Numbered from the stretch's first letter, positions 12,601 through 22,541 are shown. The stretch is 64,000 bases of DNA from Kondoa malvinella (GCA_039545315.1 BCIM01000001.1:358805-422804), one strand, 5' to 3'. The notes: a model not told the origin generated them from the letters alone. Numbers and translations are program-made.

Positions 12601-14293
12601 GTCGAATCCTTTAAACATAGCTCTTCGGACGACGAAGCGTCAATTGAGAACCTCTACGCTGAGATGATTGAAAAGGACGAGATGCGACTCGATCATCTGC
12701 GTACTCGACATACCGCTCACTTTCCTCTAGCGGATGATGAAGAGTCGAAGAAGGCTGGCAGATACTTTGATAGAGGGCCTTTGCCGCTTCGCTCAAACTT
12801 TTACGACTATTCTTCGCGACTGTTTACCGAGCCTCAGATCAAGGTATGCTCAAGACATCTGTATGGACTGCACTGACTTTGTCTTCAGGAGGTCGAAAGA
12901 TCAGAACCTGGCAGTGTCGAATATAACGCTCGCCTTTGGCGCAGAGAACGAGCAGACAACATCATCCTCGCTACACAACCCTTGAGGGAAGAAGCTGGCC
13001 GGCATAGATGGGATGAACAGATTGCTTTCGCCCTGAACGATTCGCCGCCGACGCGAGCTATCTTTCATCAATTCGAGGACCATCTCATCAGCTCTGACGA
13101 AGCTGGTCGCATAACGTGAGTCTTGTTCTTGATTGTTTTTTTTGAGGCATTCATAACTAGCACCTAACAGTACATTCGATTGGCGGCGGAACAAGCGAAT
13201 ACATCGCTTCTCGAACGAGACCTTCTCTGATGGCCGAGCGCCTACAAGTAAAATCACCACACTCAAGCTCATCAATGAGACAGATCAAGCTATGCTGCTG
13301 ACAGGCTCAGGTCAGTCTTTACACTATTGAGCTGGACTTTTGCTCATTTCCAACCAGCTGACGGCGGCATTCGACTCTTTCGTAAATATGCAACCCCAGA
13401 AGTAGAGCTCGTCACCGCTTTCAGAGCCCTGTCCGACCTAACTAGAAGCACGAGACAAGAAGCCGGCGTGATATCGGAATGGCAGCAAAGTCGTGGTCAA
13501 TTGCTTGTCGGTGGTAACTCCAAGACGATCCGTGTTTGGGATGCATCGAAGGACGCTTGTGCTCTCGTATGCCTCCTCTTATTCGAGGATACGTCGCTGA
13601 TGGTTGTATAGGAAATACCTACCCGTTCCAATTCTTGCATCACTTCAATGACTTCAGACCAAGTCGAAGGCAACATTGTCGTTGCTGGCTTTGGTGATGG
13701 AGTAGTGAGGGTATATGACCGTCGCCTGAATTCAAGAGAACAGATGACGCATGCTTATCGCGGTCAACACCAAGCTTGGATCCAGGATGTGCATATGCAA
13801 TCTGGCGGAAGGCGAGAGTTGATGTCTGGCAGGTACGTAGGCATATACCCTAAGTAGACTTAGCTGATGAGTCTTGTAGTATGGCTGGTGAAGTCTGTTT
13901 GTGGGATATCAGGCGGACTTCTGGACCTATGCGAATCACGCAAGCGCATCAAGGTGGTCTGGTTGGCTTTGCGCTACATGATCATGCTCCAGTCTATGCT
14001 ACGTATGGCTCTCCCAGAATTTGACAGTATTGCACTAACGGTAACATAGCGGGTCATCGTTCCAAGTCATCAAAGTCTGGAATACGGCTGGTCAAGAACC
14101 GATCAGCAAGTTCCGCAATGGCGCTGGTTACACCGCATCGAAGAATGTGTCAATGACAACGATGTCTTTCCACCCTCATCATAATGTTTTGGCTGTGGGT
14201 TCGGCGGATGGTCAGACGAATGTGAGCCCTGAGATCATGCCGCAGCACCAAGCTAATAAGAGGTGATAGGTCTACCGCAGTGATGTGCACTAG
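9641..14293 (+). CDS. KOG1: Raptor homologue, TORC1 scaffold (Kog1/Mip1)
   Basis: TORC1 subunit that presents substrates to the TOR kinase. Exon 1 (9641-9787) encodes DTYYYWTE; after an intron (9788-9843) the second exon is about 3 kb. The raptor N-terminal conserved, caspase-like domain is clear: LRLGYEPPDVVKTDPCAKLE, VLVHYNGHGVPKPT, WLFDNDYTQYIPVRLNEF and FIWDCSAAGNIV. HEAT-type helical repeats follow (QWAALAISQLWNN, EVRAAVIYALSTFLG), then a Ser-rich linker. The C-terminus is a WD40 propeller: KTIRVWDASKD, GDGVVRVYDRR, AGEVCLWDIRR, FQVIKVWNTAG and NVLAVGSADGQTNVYRS. Introns cluster in the 3' part (for example 12844-12888). Length of about 1,350 residues fits fungal raptors. Confidence 0.95.
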
Positions 14294-14393
14294 AAGTAAC
14301 AGGTATACCTCAAGAGTCTGAGATAACCCCTCTTGGCAGAATATACCGAAATGTAGGATAGCCCCATGTGCAAAACAACGTAACAATACAGTA

Positions 14394-15009
14394 TTACTTG
14401 GATTCCTCTTCTTCTGGTCTCTGCCAACTCTCTACCCACTTGAAGTCCCCAATCGTTTCCGTCGGTATACGCATCTGTCTTGGAAACAGACCCGGAATTC
14501 TCCCTTCTTTACTCGCTAGATCCCCTTGCGTCCCTCGCGTATTCCTCGCAGGCGAGATCTTGCCTTCTACAGCAGCAGCAAACAACCTCGGATCTTCCTT
14601 TTCCAATTCCCTCAATGCCTCTCTCATGCTCTCGTATTTGATCCGCAAGTTCTCACTGTGTTCCTCCCGCTCGCGACGCTGGTATAATTTCCAAGCTCGT
14701 TCGATCGTTTCGTGCGCTTCTAAAGATGGGACAACAGCTTGCAACGCTTCTAATCGTCGAGCAGTAGCCGCTTCTGGGTCAGTGAAGGATTCGCCATAGA
14801 TTTGCTGTACCACAGTCAGACAAATCATAAGCCATGGAATGGCTACGTACTGCTCGTATTTGATCAGACCGCGTAGCATCCACAGGCGAATCAGAAATTG
14901 TCGTGCGTTTTTTGGCAGAGGAAGATGATTTCTTGCCTGTCGCTGCTTTGGCTTTCGCTTTTGTTGCGGCGTGTCGTATAAAGATGCGCGGGAGTGTTGA
15001 AGTAGACAT
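14394..15009 (-). CDS. MRPL28: Mitochondrial large-subunit ribosomal protein mL40 (yeast MRPL28 family)
   Basis: Component of the mitochondrial large ribosomal subunit. Exon 1 starts at ATG 15009 with a basic, Ala/Lys/Ser-rich leader typical of mitochondrial import. One intron (14805-14850) joins DQIRA to QIYGESFTDPEA. Exon 2 has a helical, Arg/Glu-rich middle (WKLYQRREREEHSENLRIKY) and the conserved end LFPRQMRIPTETIGDFKW, followed by an acidic tail. Total about 190 residues. Its 3' end faces the 3' end of raptor, about 100 bases away. Confidence 0.85.
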
Positions 15010-15599
15010 GGCTGTGAGGGAATGAGCCAGGTTGAAATTTGAGAAACGGGTTGGAGAGTAACGAACTGTGATATCGCTGCTCGCTGTGTGTCTCTCTTGT
15101 CTGCTCAAGCTACTTTGCGTCCTGCGAATGTCTGATCAACGGCTGGCATCGACTGTTGAATCATTGCTGCGCGATCTTTGTCAATTCTGCCTCGATTTCG
15201 TTCTGTCGCTCTGCAGCGGTCCATACGAGCAAGAATCACGCACATATACTCTATAAAGCGCAACATGAAACAACAAGGAGCCAGCAGCCATACATGCTGA
15301 AATGACAGTATGTGCGCAGATCTCGTCTATCTGCCTTGCCAGCAAGCCTGTGATACCACTCAAATAAGCCTGATGCTTGACCTCTTTACCTCTTCCTGTC
15401 TGTCAAGCATCGTCGCGAAGCATTCGAAGCATGAGACGTTCGAGCTGGCGTCCGATGGAATGTTTTTGCTCGCGAACCCACAATTTAGCTTCCTGACTCT
15501 TGCGTCGCCGTGTGTTCACCAAATGCGGTGTTGGCCGTCTTCTGACCGTGTCCGATCCGTTCGCTGTATACCTCTTCGCTGATGTTTATGCGACAAACA
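15010..15599. other. Intergenic stretch, no gene seen
   Basis: About 590 bases upstream of mL40. Only short antisense or broken frames occur. It probably holds the mL40 promoter and decayed sequence next to the degenerate copy at 15600-15717. Confidence 0.4.
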
Positions 15600-15717
15600 A
15601 CTGAATCATTCGTATATGGAAGCTTCGGCATCTCCTCTGCGTTGTAGCGACACACGCATTCATTACCTTGGTTGTCCACGTCGCTGATTTGACGCCGTTC
15701 TGGCTCTTGCGGGACAT
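15600..15717 (-). pseudogene. Decayed copy of the small SGTNSQGN-type protein
   Basis: A minus-strand stretch resembles exon 1 of the gene at 15890-16228. One frame reads DVDNQGNECVCRYN then PYTND, against GTNSQGNEYISRSD then TYNN. The only plausible ATG (15717) is in another frame, so a frameshift separates start and homologous part, and no counterpart of exon 2 is obvious. This suggests a tandem duplication followed by decay. The match is short; chance similarity is possible. Confidence 0.4.
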
Positions 15718-15889
15718 TGGGTGATCTCACATTAGGATAAGAGCAAGTCCAGGTCGTGGATGCATGCAAATAAGAGTCAGTAAGTGTCTCTCTTGTTCAT
15801 CTAGCTCGACGGTTCTCATCAATAGCATAGTATTTCAAGCCAAACGTCCTTTCAAGCCAATCATTGCAATGTCCCCGTCTAAGCTAGCC

Positions 15890-16228
15890 TCATCTTTCAC
15901 TTCTTTCCAGTTGCATAACGCTCAGATCCGGCTCCTTGAATCCACTGCGACTAAGATTGAGCCTTTGATCGTGCGACATGGATCCCGAACTTACGCTCTC
16001 TCCTCCTTCCGGTGCGGAATACTTTGCAAAGCCATCGTCGCCAGTCTTTTCATAGTACTGAGAACCGTCAGCTGGAGCCCAAATCAGCAATATCTAGTGC
16101 ACAAGATGTCTGTGCGCACCGTTATTGTACGTGAAGCTCGTATTGTTTCCTTCTCCGTCTGAGCGTGAAATGTATTCGTTGCCCTGGCTGTTTGTGCCGC
16201 TGCTAGAATAGGTTTCTTGTTTAGACAT
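15890..16228 (-). CDS. Small conserved fungal protein of the SGTNSQGN / YYSNPDGSTYY type
   Basis: Function unknown. The ATG at 16228 starts MSKQETYSSSGTNSQGNEY. The Ser/Asn/Gly/Tyr-rich pattern continues as RSDGEGNNTSFTYNN, and after a 48-base intron (16072-16119) as ADGSQYYEKTGDDGFAKYSA then PEGGES. Short proteins with the order SGTNSQGN, YHYSN, DGSYYYSN and PSGG are widespread in fungi as conserved hypotheticals. The last 60 bases before EPDLSVMQ begin GTAAGT and end in AAG. Whether or not they are spliced, the frame to the stop at 15890 is kept, so the C-terminus is ambiguous. Length is about 75-95 residues. A decayed second copy lies just downstream. Confidence 0.6.
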
Positions 16229-16389
16229 TGCTTCTCTTTGGTGGTTCTTTGTCAAAAGGGGGGCACAGTGCGGAGAAGTCGCGCTTTTGGTAATTACGAG
16301 GTCAGTCAGCAACACTTCTCGTTTCTGGGTAAGTAGATCAGCCTAGACTCTTTACATGTACCCATATTTCGCTGTAGATACGGTGCTAC

Positions 16390-17694
16390 ATGGACCGCTT
16401 CACCTCTCTCCCGCTCGACATTCTCGACGAAATCGGTTCCAACCTGACACATTCAACATGGGCTCTTCCAGCTCATTGCGATCCATCTCATTGGAGTTCA
16501 ACTGCCTTACGCTTGGAAGACCTGTCCACGCATGCAGCGCTCGCCTCACTCTGCCTGACGAGCAAGGCATGTCATGAAGCATTCGCCTCTTGGCTCTATC
16601 GCAAGCTTTCCGCGAGCAACCTACAGAGTGCAAGTCTGGGAGACTCGCTTGTTTGCAATAGCAAGCTGCCATTGTTGGTTCGGGAAGCGACATGGTCACT
16701 TCGTCTCGCTAAACCTCGAAACGGATACCAACCGCCTGGCGCAGTGCCGAGCGATATGACTCTGTTTCATACGACAGTGGATCTGTTCTTTCAATTGGTG
16801 AACCTAAAGGCCCTGCATATTGTGATCGAGCATTCGAAGGAATCCAGTCTGCAAGATTTATCAGGTTATACTTGGAGCGATACCGTCGACTTTGAAGATC
16901 TCAGCTTTCTTTCGCAGCTAGAGTCACTCAAGATATCGTGCACCCGCGTCTCTGATATATATTTACCGGCCTTTGCACCAGCTTTCGAACCTGAGGCTTC
17001 ATTACGTCGTCTGGCGCTTCAGAACCTCTCTCCCGACTGGATAAAGTCGCATCGACTAGACTCTGGCCTCTCTGAGCTATCTATCAGCGGCATACCGCTC
17101 TCGACTACCATCCTACCGACAACAGCCAAACCACACGTCACCCAGCTTAGTATATCCGATCTCAGGGTAGACACTGGAATAGACTTGGTCACGTATCCTA
17201 AGTTACAATCACTTTCAATCATCTACCCCTCGTTCGAAGCGGAAGGTTCCAATACCGCTGGAAACCTTCGAAAGCTCTGGTCATCTTTTCCAGCATGCAA
17301 AGAGCTCAGTATCCTACTCATGGATGTCGGTGATTCAGAGGATGTGACTATCCTCGCGCAAAGTTTGCAATTCCTACCCAACTTGCAATCCTTCAGCGTG
17401 CAAATGGTCGCTCGACGCCCAGTCCCTTCTTCCATCTACTTGCCGCTTTTATCGCTCTGCTATCTTTGCATCGACGCGACTTTCGACCACTATGCCGACC
17501 AAGACTTTTCAGCAATAGCCAGCCGCGACATGTATGAAAATCCGCTCACGGTGTCGAGAAGATACTTTGCACCTCTGCTTCGGGCGAATGAAGGCCGCAT
17601 TGGGCTACGTCTGCGCTACAAGTACAAGCTACCGGATGGGGAGAGGAAGGAGGTTTTGTTTATGAATGAGAAGGGGGAGAGTTTGCATCAGTAG
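16390..17694 (+). CDS. F-box protein with leucine-rich C-terminal region
   Basis: Single-exon gene, 434 residues, unusual here for lacking introns. The N-terminus MDRFTSLPLDILDEIGSNLT, followed by LASLCLTSKACHEAFASWLY, matches an F-box, which docks substrate adaptors on the Skp1-cullin ubiquitin ligase. The rest has irregular leucine-rich segments (LESLKISCTRVSDIYLP, LRRLALQNLSP, LSELSISGIPL, LQSLSIIYPSF), suggesting LRR-like substrate binding. No orthologue is recognised; this fits the expanded F-box/LRR sets of basidiomycetes. Confidence 0.75.
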   Translation: MDRFTSLPLDILDEIGSNLTHSTWALPAHCDPSHWSSTALRLEDLSTHAALASLCLTSKACHEAFASWLYRKLSASNLQSASLGDSLVCNSKLPLLVREATWSLRLAKPRNGYQPPGAVPSDMTLFHTTVDLFFQLVNLKALHIVIEHSKESSLQDLSGYTWSDTVDFEDLSFLSQLESLKISCTRVSDIYLPAFAPAFEPEASLRRLALQNLSPDWIKSHRLDSGLSELSISGIPLSTTILPTTAKPHVTQLSISDLRVDTGIDLVTYPKLQSLSIIYPSFEAEGSNTAGNLRKLWSSFPACKELSILLMDVGDSEDVTILAQSLQFLPNLQSFSVQMVARRPVPSSIYLPLLSLCYLCIDATFDHYADQDFSAIASRDMYENPLTVSRRYFAPLLRANEGRIGLRLRYKYKLPDGERKEVLFMNEKGESLHQ

Positions 17695-18109
17695 GGCGCG
17701 GATTGGAACAGCTCTCGGAATGCGCGAAGAGATGATCATTACTATTAGTGAGCTCAGAACGGTGGTATGGATCAGGTCGCGAGAGGGCGAACGGTTGGAA
17801 TGTCAGAAGATTATATAATAGCTTTGGTGTGAGACTAAGTTGGGGCTAAGAGGGCAATTATTGTTTTGGGATCCTCTAAGGAAGGGGAGGAAGGGTTAGG
17901 GAGGGTAGTAGAAGTACTTGTATTTGCGCATGATTCGGAACAATAGCAATAGGTTTATCAGACATTCACAAACGCCACATTAAATGTTTTCAATCGAAAG
18001 CTACTTCTCGCTCTGGTAAAGGTGAATGAGAGCGCAATCAAACAGTGGGTGACAGTGCTTTGTGCGCGAACTCCTGCTGTTGGATTTTGTTATCAGAACG
18101 GCGGCGGAT

Positions 18110-18137
18110 GAACGATGAACGATATTCTCGATTGGCA
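18110..18137 (+). repeat. Direct repeat, copy 1 of 2
   Basis: The 28-base unit contains TGAACGATATTCTCGATTGG and recurs at 18254-18281 with one mismatch, 144 bases further on. Both copies lie upstream of the proline tRNA. Origin unknown; it may mark a small duplication. Confidence 0.75.
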
Positions 18138-18253
18138 TCGCTTCAAGCATATAGCGAGAAGCTTCGGTACAAGATCAGAATCCCGCCCCGGCCCAATCAC
18201 AACCGATTCTACAGCATCCGTATACTTTGCAGTACCTAGCCGCAGGCGGCGTT

Positions 18254-18281
18254 GAACGCTGAACGATATTCTCGATTGGCA
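18254..18281 (+). repeat. Direct repeat, copy 2 of 2
   Basis: Second copy of the unit at 18110-18137 (27 of 28 bases identical). It ends about 87 bases before the tRNA. Confidence 0.75.
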
Positions 18282-18377
18282 AAACGTGGGACTCCATACT
18301 TTTTTCTTTTTCTGTCAATAATACAAAACCATTTTTATATACGCATTGCTGCTGAATCGCACCTAATTGGCTTTTTG

Positions 18378-18388
18378 GTCTAGAAGTA
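18378..18388 (+). promoter_or_regulatory. Internal Pol III A-box region of tRNA-Pro
   Basis: The sequence TGGTCTAGAAG, starting at about 18376, fits the A-box consensus TRGYNNARNNG. It lies in the D-arm of the tRNA as expected for an internal Pol III promoter. Confidence 0.7.
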
Positions 18389-18404
18389 TGATTCGCCCTT
18401 CGGG

Positions 18405-18436
18405 TTTTGCATCCCGCCAGTCTGTGCTGGTTAAAT
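18405..18436 (+). other. Canonical-position intron (37/38) of tRNA-Pro
   Basis: A 32-base insertion directly after G37, the standard site of eukaryotic nuclear tRNA introns. It contains CCCG (18413-18416), complementary to the CGGG of the anticodon loop, and a small hairpin with CCAG against CTGG arms. Both are usual for tRNA introns cut by the splicing endonuclease. Confidence 0.75.
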
Positions 18437-18452
18437 TGGGCGAGGTCCAGGG

Positions 18453-18502
18453 GTTTGTCGAGCTCGTCGTGCTTTTGGCCCTAGGCTGACGATACCTACC
18501 AG
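18453..18502 (+). other. Ectopic intron-like insertion in the T arm of tRNA-Pro
   Basis: A 50-base insertion between T stem and T loop (positions 53/54). Deleting it restores CAGGG-TTCAATT-CCCTG exactly. The boundary can shift by one base because G occurs at both ends. Internally TCGTC pairs with GACGA. Its last bases, CCAG, precede TTCAATTCC and give a near-consensus B-box across the junction. I could not confirm a bulge-helix-bulge splicing motif by eye. Confidence 0.65.
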
Positions 18503-18511
18503 TTCAATTCC
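18501..18511 (+). promoter_or_regulatory. Internal Pol III B-box of tRNA-Pro
   Basis: AGTTCAATTCC resembles the B-box GGTTCRANNCC. Its first two bases come from the end of the insertion and the rest from the T loop and stem, so promoter strength may not depend on removing the insertion. Confidence 0.6.
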
Positions 18512-18528
18512 CTGAAAGGCCCGCAAAC

Positions 18529-18533
18529 TTTTT
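18529..18533 (+). terminator. Pol III terminator (T5)
   Basis: Five T residues start seven bases after the discriminator base of the proline tRNA. This is the usual spacing and form of a Pol III terminator and supports an expressed gene. Confidence 0.7.
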
Positions 18534-18793
18534 GCACCCTGAGCCGTTCCACTTTGCGTGCAGACGAGACCCAACGCCTGGGCAGGCACCTTGAGATCTC
18601 TTCGAAGGCAGTCTCGATGCATGCTACGGTCATCATAGGGTCCTGACTTGCTTTGCGGCATGTGCGCCCGGTCAAGCTTAGAGATGCTGCTCAGAATGAG
18701 GGAAGAACACAACGGGAGAGAAGTAGAAGTAGGCAACCAGGGAGCAAATGCAGTTTGTCAAAAGCGGATACTTTTCCCAAATCCTCAAAAGTC

Positions 18794-19107
18794 ATGGCAG
18801 AGCGCGACAGTGATTGCCAGCAGATACAGAGCATGGCGAGAGCAGATATAGAACATGAACTAGAGCTTCTAGCAGCAGCTATTACGTAGACAGTGCAATA
18901 GACTGAGAAAGGCGATACGACAAAGGTCTTTTGAAGGTTCTTGCTGCAGCGAGACTGAGGACAAATGGCAAGCCAGACCAAGAGCAGCAGTAGCTCAAGA
19001 GACGTCTTCATCAGAGTGATCAACCTTTTGGAGGTCTTTGACAAATTCAGGGCTACCACGACGTCTTCTATACGACCAACCGAGCAGCAAGACCGACAGC
19101 TAGATTA
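18794..19107 (+). CDS. Possible small upstream exons, identity unknown
   Basis: Two short ATG frames lie between the tRNA and the E2 gene: 18794-18889 (MAERDSDCQQIQSMARADIE, then HELELLAAAIT) and 18964-19107 (MASQTKSSSSSRDVFIRVIN, then LLEVFDKFRATTTS). Both look helical. They could be a small two-exon protein, or first exons of the E2 gene: a GTAGAC donor at the end of AAAIT can join in frame to DNLLRNGERRVY near 19144. No family is recognised. Confidence 0.25.
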
Positions 19108-19183
19108 GGCAGCCAACCGAGAAGTCAAAGCAAGTACAGCGAGTTTGGATAACTTGCTGCGAAACGGCGAAAGACGCGTCTAC

Positions 19184-21941
19184 ATGACAAGCGAAGCAAG
19201 CTCAGAGACGGAGACAGAGGACGAAGTAGACGACCTAGCAGCTGTGCAAAAGGCTTCGACGTCAAAGACCAAACATGTCGCGGACTCGGACACTCAATCC
19301 CAGACTGAAAGCGAAGAGGACGAGCTACCAATTGCGTCGAGCTCGAAAGCACCTTTGCCTGACGACCTGCTGTTCCCTTACAAAGCTCTCCTACGCTCAA
19401 AAGGCCGATGCCCTTGCTTCTCAAAGCTACCCTCGTCCACCAAAGGCTGTATAGACTTGCGCAAGACAGAAGCCGAGCTCCTTGCGATATTGTCAAAGCG
19501 AGCCTGTCGCAAATGCTTTACATGCAGAATCCATGTCTGTATGGGATGTTTCAGAGACCTCGCAGACAACAAGCCAGACGAGTGCTGCGCAAAAGTCCAG
19601 CTCGTGCTTTGCTACGAAGTCAGCATCTTGCCGAAACGAATGATCGAGCTCATGTTCAAACAGATACTCGCAGCATTGGACGAAGAGTATCGAAAGACTA
19701 CCCTTTGCGTTGATTACAAGTCATCAAAGAGACGCAGAACTGCTGCTGGAACAGGATATGGCCAGGACAGAAAGCCTGCAAAGTGGAAGGTAGCTGGCAA
19801 GACGAAACCAAAGGCTCAAGCAGTAGAGTCATCTGAAGACGAGCTATATGGTCCAGCAGCGATGATTCAGGCTCGAACTACGGATGAGACAGAAGGGTAC
19901 GTCCGTGCCATTGGTCTGATGCCCGTCTAACGAGTCTACTAGCCCTAGTGATGCGAAATCTAGCAAGGATGATACCAGAGTGACGACCGCTCTTCGATTG
20001 CTTGATCGCTTCTTACCTCACCCCGAGACCCCGAATCCAATTGCATCCCATCAAAGTCCCCATCCAGCACTATCGGCACTCGTGTTGACCTCCAACCTCT
20101 TAGAATTGCTGCAACGTCTGCTTCGAAATGATTCGTTCGAGGACATCTGCGCAAACAAAGGTCGATCAGATCTTTACTTTGCCGCTCTGTCCGTGATCCA
20201 AACTCTCAGCGCTTGCGAGTCTACTCTGGATCTTCTCATCGCTCCTCGTCACATCAAGAAGACCAGCCCAGGTTTGACCGCTTGGCTCTTCGACACTATA
20301 CAAATACAGTGGGAGATACAGTCAGACGTCAAAGGCAAGGGCAAGAAACGGGCTGCCCCCTCGGACCAGATTGAGATGACCGAGCCTTTGATGCATGTCT
20401 TTGATAATCTGGTTCGCCAAGCTACTTTTCTGCAGACGGCGATGAAGGACCGACGAGGTTTTCAAGCTGATGCGTGAGCCAATCTCGAGACCGCATCTGA
20501 ACAACAGCTGATTGTTTCTAGCGAGTCTGAAACCCTTTTATCCATGACCAAAGGCTTCCTGGATACCCACGAACAGATCACTCGTGCAGCGGCAGGCCTT
20601 CTTCAACGCTCAGATAGGGTATCCTCAACCCAGACATCAAGACAATCCAATCAAGACGCTTCGCAAACTTTCATCGACTCTTGTCGAGCTATTGCTCTCA
20701 ACCAAGTCACATTAGTCATTGCTCGAGATCGTCAGCTGATGGTGCCAGACTTTCACTTTACCTTGCCGAACACTCAAAGCCCACATGGGTTGAAGATTGC
20801 AAAGGAGATTTCGTCTCTTGCAACTGGTCTGTAGTCTACAAAAAGATGTTATCGATCTGATGATCCCGTCTATCTAGGTCTTCCACCTGGCATATTCGTC
20901 AGAGTGGATGAATCCCGCTCAGATATCATCAAGGTGTTGATCGCTGGTCAGACACTTGTTCTGTGTTGTGATACCATTCTAATCCGATGGGCAGGACCAG
21001 AGGAAACGCCGTACGCTTATGGAGTAAGGCCAAGTCATTGCGTGTCTGGCGGGCGTAGCTCATTGACGTATAGCTGTTCGAGTTTGACATCCTGCTTTCG
21101 GCCGATTACCCAGTCTCTGCGCCTCAAGTACAATTCAAGTAAGCTCACTGTTACTGCATATGCCAGTCGATTGATATGGTTGCAGAACTACCGGAAATGG
21201 AATGGTCAGCTTCAAGTTAGCCATCTTGCTGAAATGATTCTGTCTTTATGTTGACTGCATCCCATATGACAGTCCGAATCTGTACCCAAACGGCAAAGTG
21301 TGCTTGAGCCTGCTGGGGACTTGGCATGGGTCGCCAGAAGAAATGTGGCTGCCTATGAAATCGACTATACTCCAAGTGCTCGTTTCTATCCAAGTAGGTC
21401 GCTTCGATGCTGTGTCAAACCCTCCTGATTGTACCAGAGCATGATTTCGAATGGGCAACCGTATGATAACGAGCCTGGACATTTCGGGCGTGCGGCCGAT
21501 CATGCTGGCTACAATGCTGGCATCACTGCAGAAACGGTCCGATGGGCAATTGTGAGTGACCACATTTATTGAAGGCGAAGCATGCTCAATTTGGGGCTTC
21601 CTGGGGTGCAGAATGATTGGCTTGTCCCGGCTAAGAGAGTATCCTTATGGTCAGAGGCAATTGAGGTAGCGCTGGTACGGAGAAGCAGTGCTGTGCGTCA
21701 ACAGATCGGCGACTGGTGTGAGAAGGCGCCCCGGATCAAGTCTTGTGCGTATTCTCCTTTATTTAGAACAGGACCAGCTGAGCGAAACCTTTCAGATCGT
21801 CATCAGGCTGTTCCTTTCCTTTCCGAGTGGCTTGGTCCAGCGGCAGATCAGCAGTCGTCCAGTTCCTCAGCGGTAGACTTGCTTGCGGAGTTCGACAAGC
21901 TTGTCGGCGAATGGTCCACTTCAGGTAATCGCTTAGCATAA
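19184..21941 (+). CDS. Large E2 ubiquitin-conjugating enzyme (BIRC6/UBE2O-like UBC domain)
   Basis: Ubiquitin-transfer enzyme with a long N-terminal extension. An acidic Ser-rich start is followed by a Cys-rich block (RCPCFSKLP to [19 protein letters not shown] and DECCAK) that may bind zinc. A helical region follows. The UBC fold is at the C-terminal end, spread over several short exons: [64 protein letters not shown] and PYDNEPG. The Cys in [10 protein letters not shown] is the expected catalytic residue. The intron joining VSF to NPNLYPNG uses a GTTAGC donor. The UBC sequence is closest to giant E2s rather than Ubc4/Ubc13 types. The start is uncertain: ATG 19184 is used, but upstream exons at 18794 may belong here. 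Confidence 0.75.
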
Positions 21942-22541
21942 GCGTGTTGGCCTGTCTAGTTATCAGGTCGCTGTGAGCACGTCTATGAGAGCTGGCTACG
22001 GTCTCTATGTGTCCGTGTAGTTGCTACTTGTGCCATGCATTCGCTTGACAAGCGACCCTGACTTGCCTCTCAAGCAACCGCAACAACGGATGGATTCGCA
22101 ACTGAAAGCAGCAGACAACAGCCTCGGGCACAGAAAGACAGCGAATCCGAAGGTGTCTTCCCTCCGATGGACTGCTCTTGCATTTCGAGTCTTTGTTTCG
22201 CGAGCTGTTATGAATCGCTCCAGCTGTCTCTACTGCTCTGGCCAAGCTAGAGCCTACTATAAGTTGGCTTAAAGGCTTGATCTCCTTTCTCCTGGTCTCG
22301 CAAGAGACGCTCGTCACAGCCTGCCGGAAGTCGTCCAGAGACCGTTCAGAATCATCTGTCCCGGAGGCATCCTTCTTAATACCTCTTCAGACGATATCAG
22401 TAGACTTGCTTGCCCATTTGCCTCTGCCATTGGATGCCTGGCTTCGCTCAATCCCGGCTTGACCTCACGTCCCATCCGCGACCTCTCCGCCGATACTGAG
22501 CGCTGCCGGCTAGCGTTCCTAATAGAGGATAGACCTTTCGT
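21942..22541. other. Intergenic stretch between E2 and STE3, no gene seen
   Basis: About 600 bases. I looked for a pheromone precursor (short frame ending in a CaaX motif) next to the receptor and found none. All frames are short or broken. Confidence 0.4.

Larger units (their letters stand above)
17695..18368. other. Intergenic stretch upstream of the proline tRNA, with a direct repeat
   Basis: No protein-coding gene is seen. The stretch carries a near-perfect 28-base direct repeat (listed separately) and a T-rich block at about 18299-18340 just before the tRNA. Confidence 0.5.
18369..18522 (+). tRNA. tRNA-Pro (anticodon CGG) with two intervening sequences
   Basis: Reads CCG codons. Acceptor stem GGCTTTT (18369-18375) pairs with AAAGGCC (18515-18521), all seven pairs including one G-U. 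The D arm reads GGTCTAG then TATGATT, as in fungal proline tRNAs, though the D-loop has AAG where yeast has TGG. Anticodon stem CGCCC (18394-18398) pairs with GGGCG (18438-18442); the loop TTCGGG-T holds anticodon CGG at 18401-18403. T stem CAGGG (18448-18452) pairs with CCCTG (18510-18514) around loop TTCAATT (18503-18509). Two insertions interrupt it: 18405-18436 after position 37 and 18453-18502 between positions 53 and 54. Without them the tRNA is 72 bases, the length of yeast tRNA-Pro. A T5 run follows at 18529-18533. Confidence 0.8.

Noticed and set aside
17880..17915. GGTTAGGGAGG, like a telomere repeat
   Set aside because: Only a single unit within purine-rich sequence; no tandem array.
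18431..18736. Minus-strand frame of 101 codons over the tRNA
   Set aside because: It overlaps the proline tRNA and its terminator, and has no recognisable protein features.
21942..22541. A pheromone precursor gene beside STE3
   Set aside because: No short frame ending in Cys-aliphatic-aliphatic-X before a stop was found.
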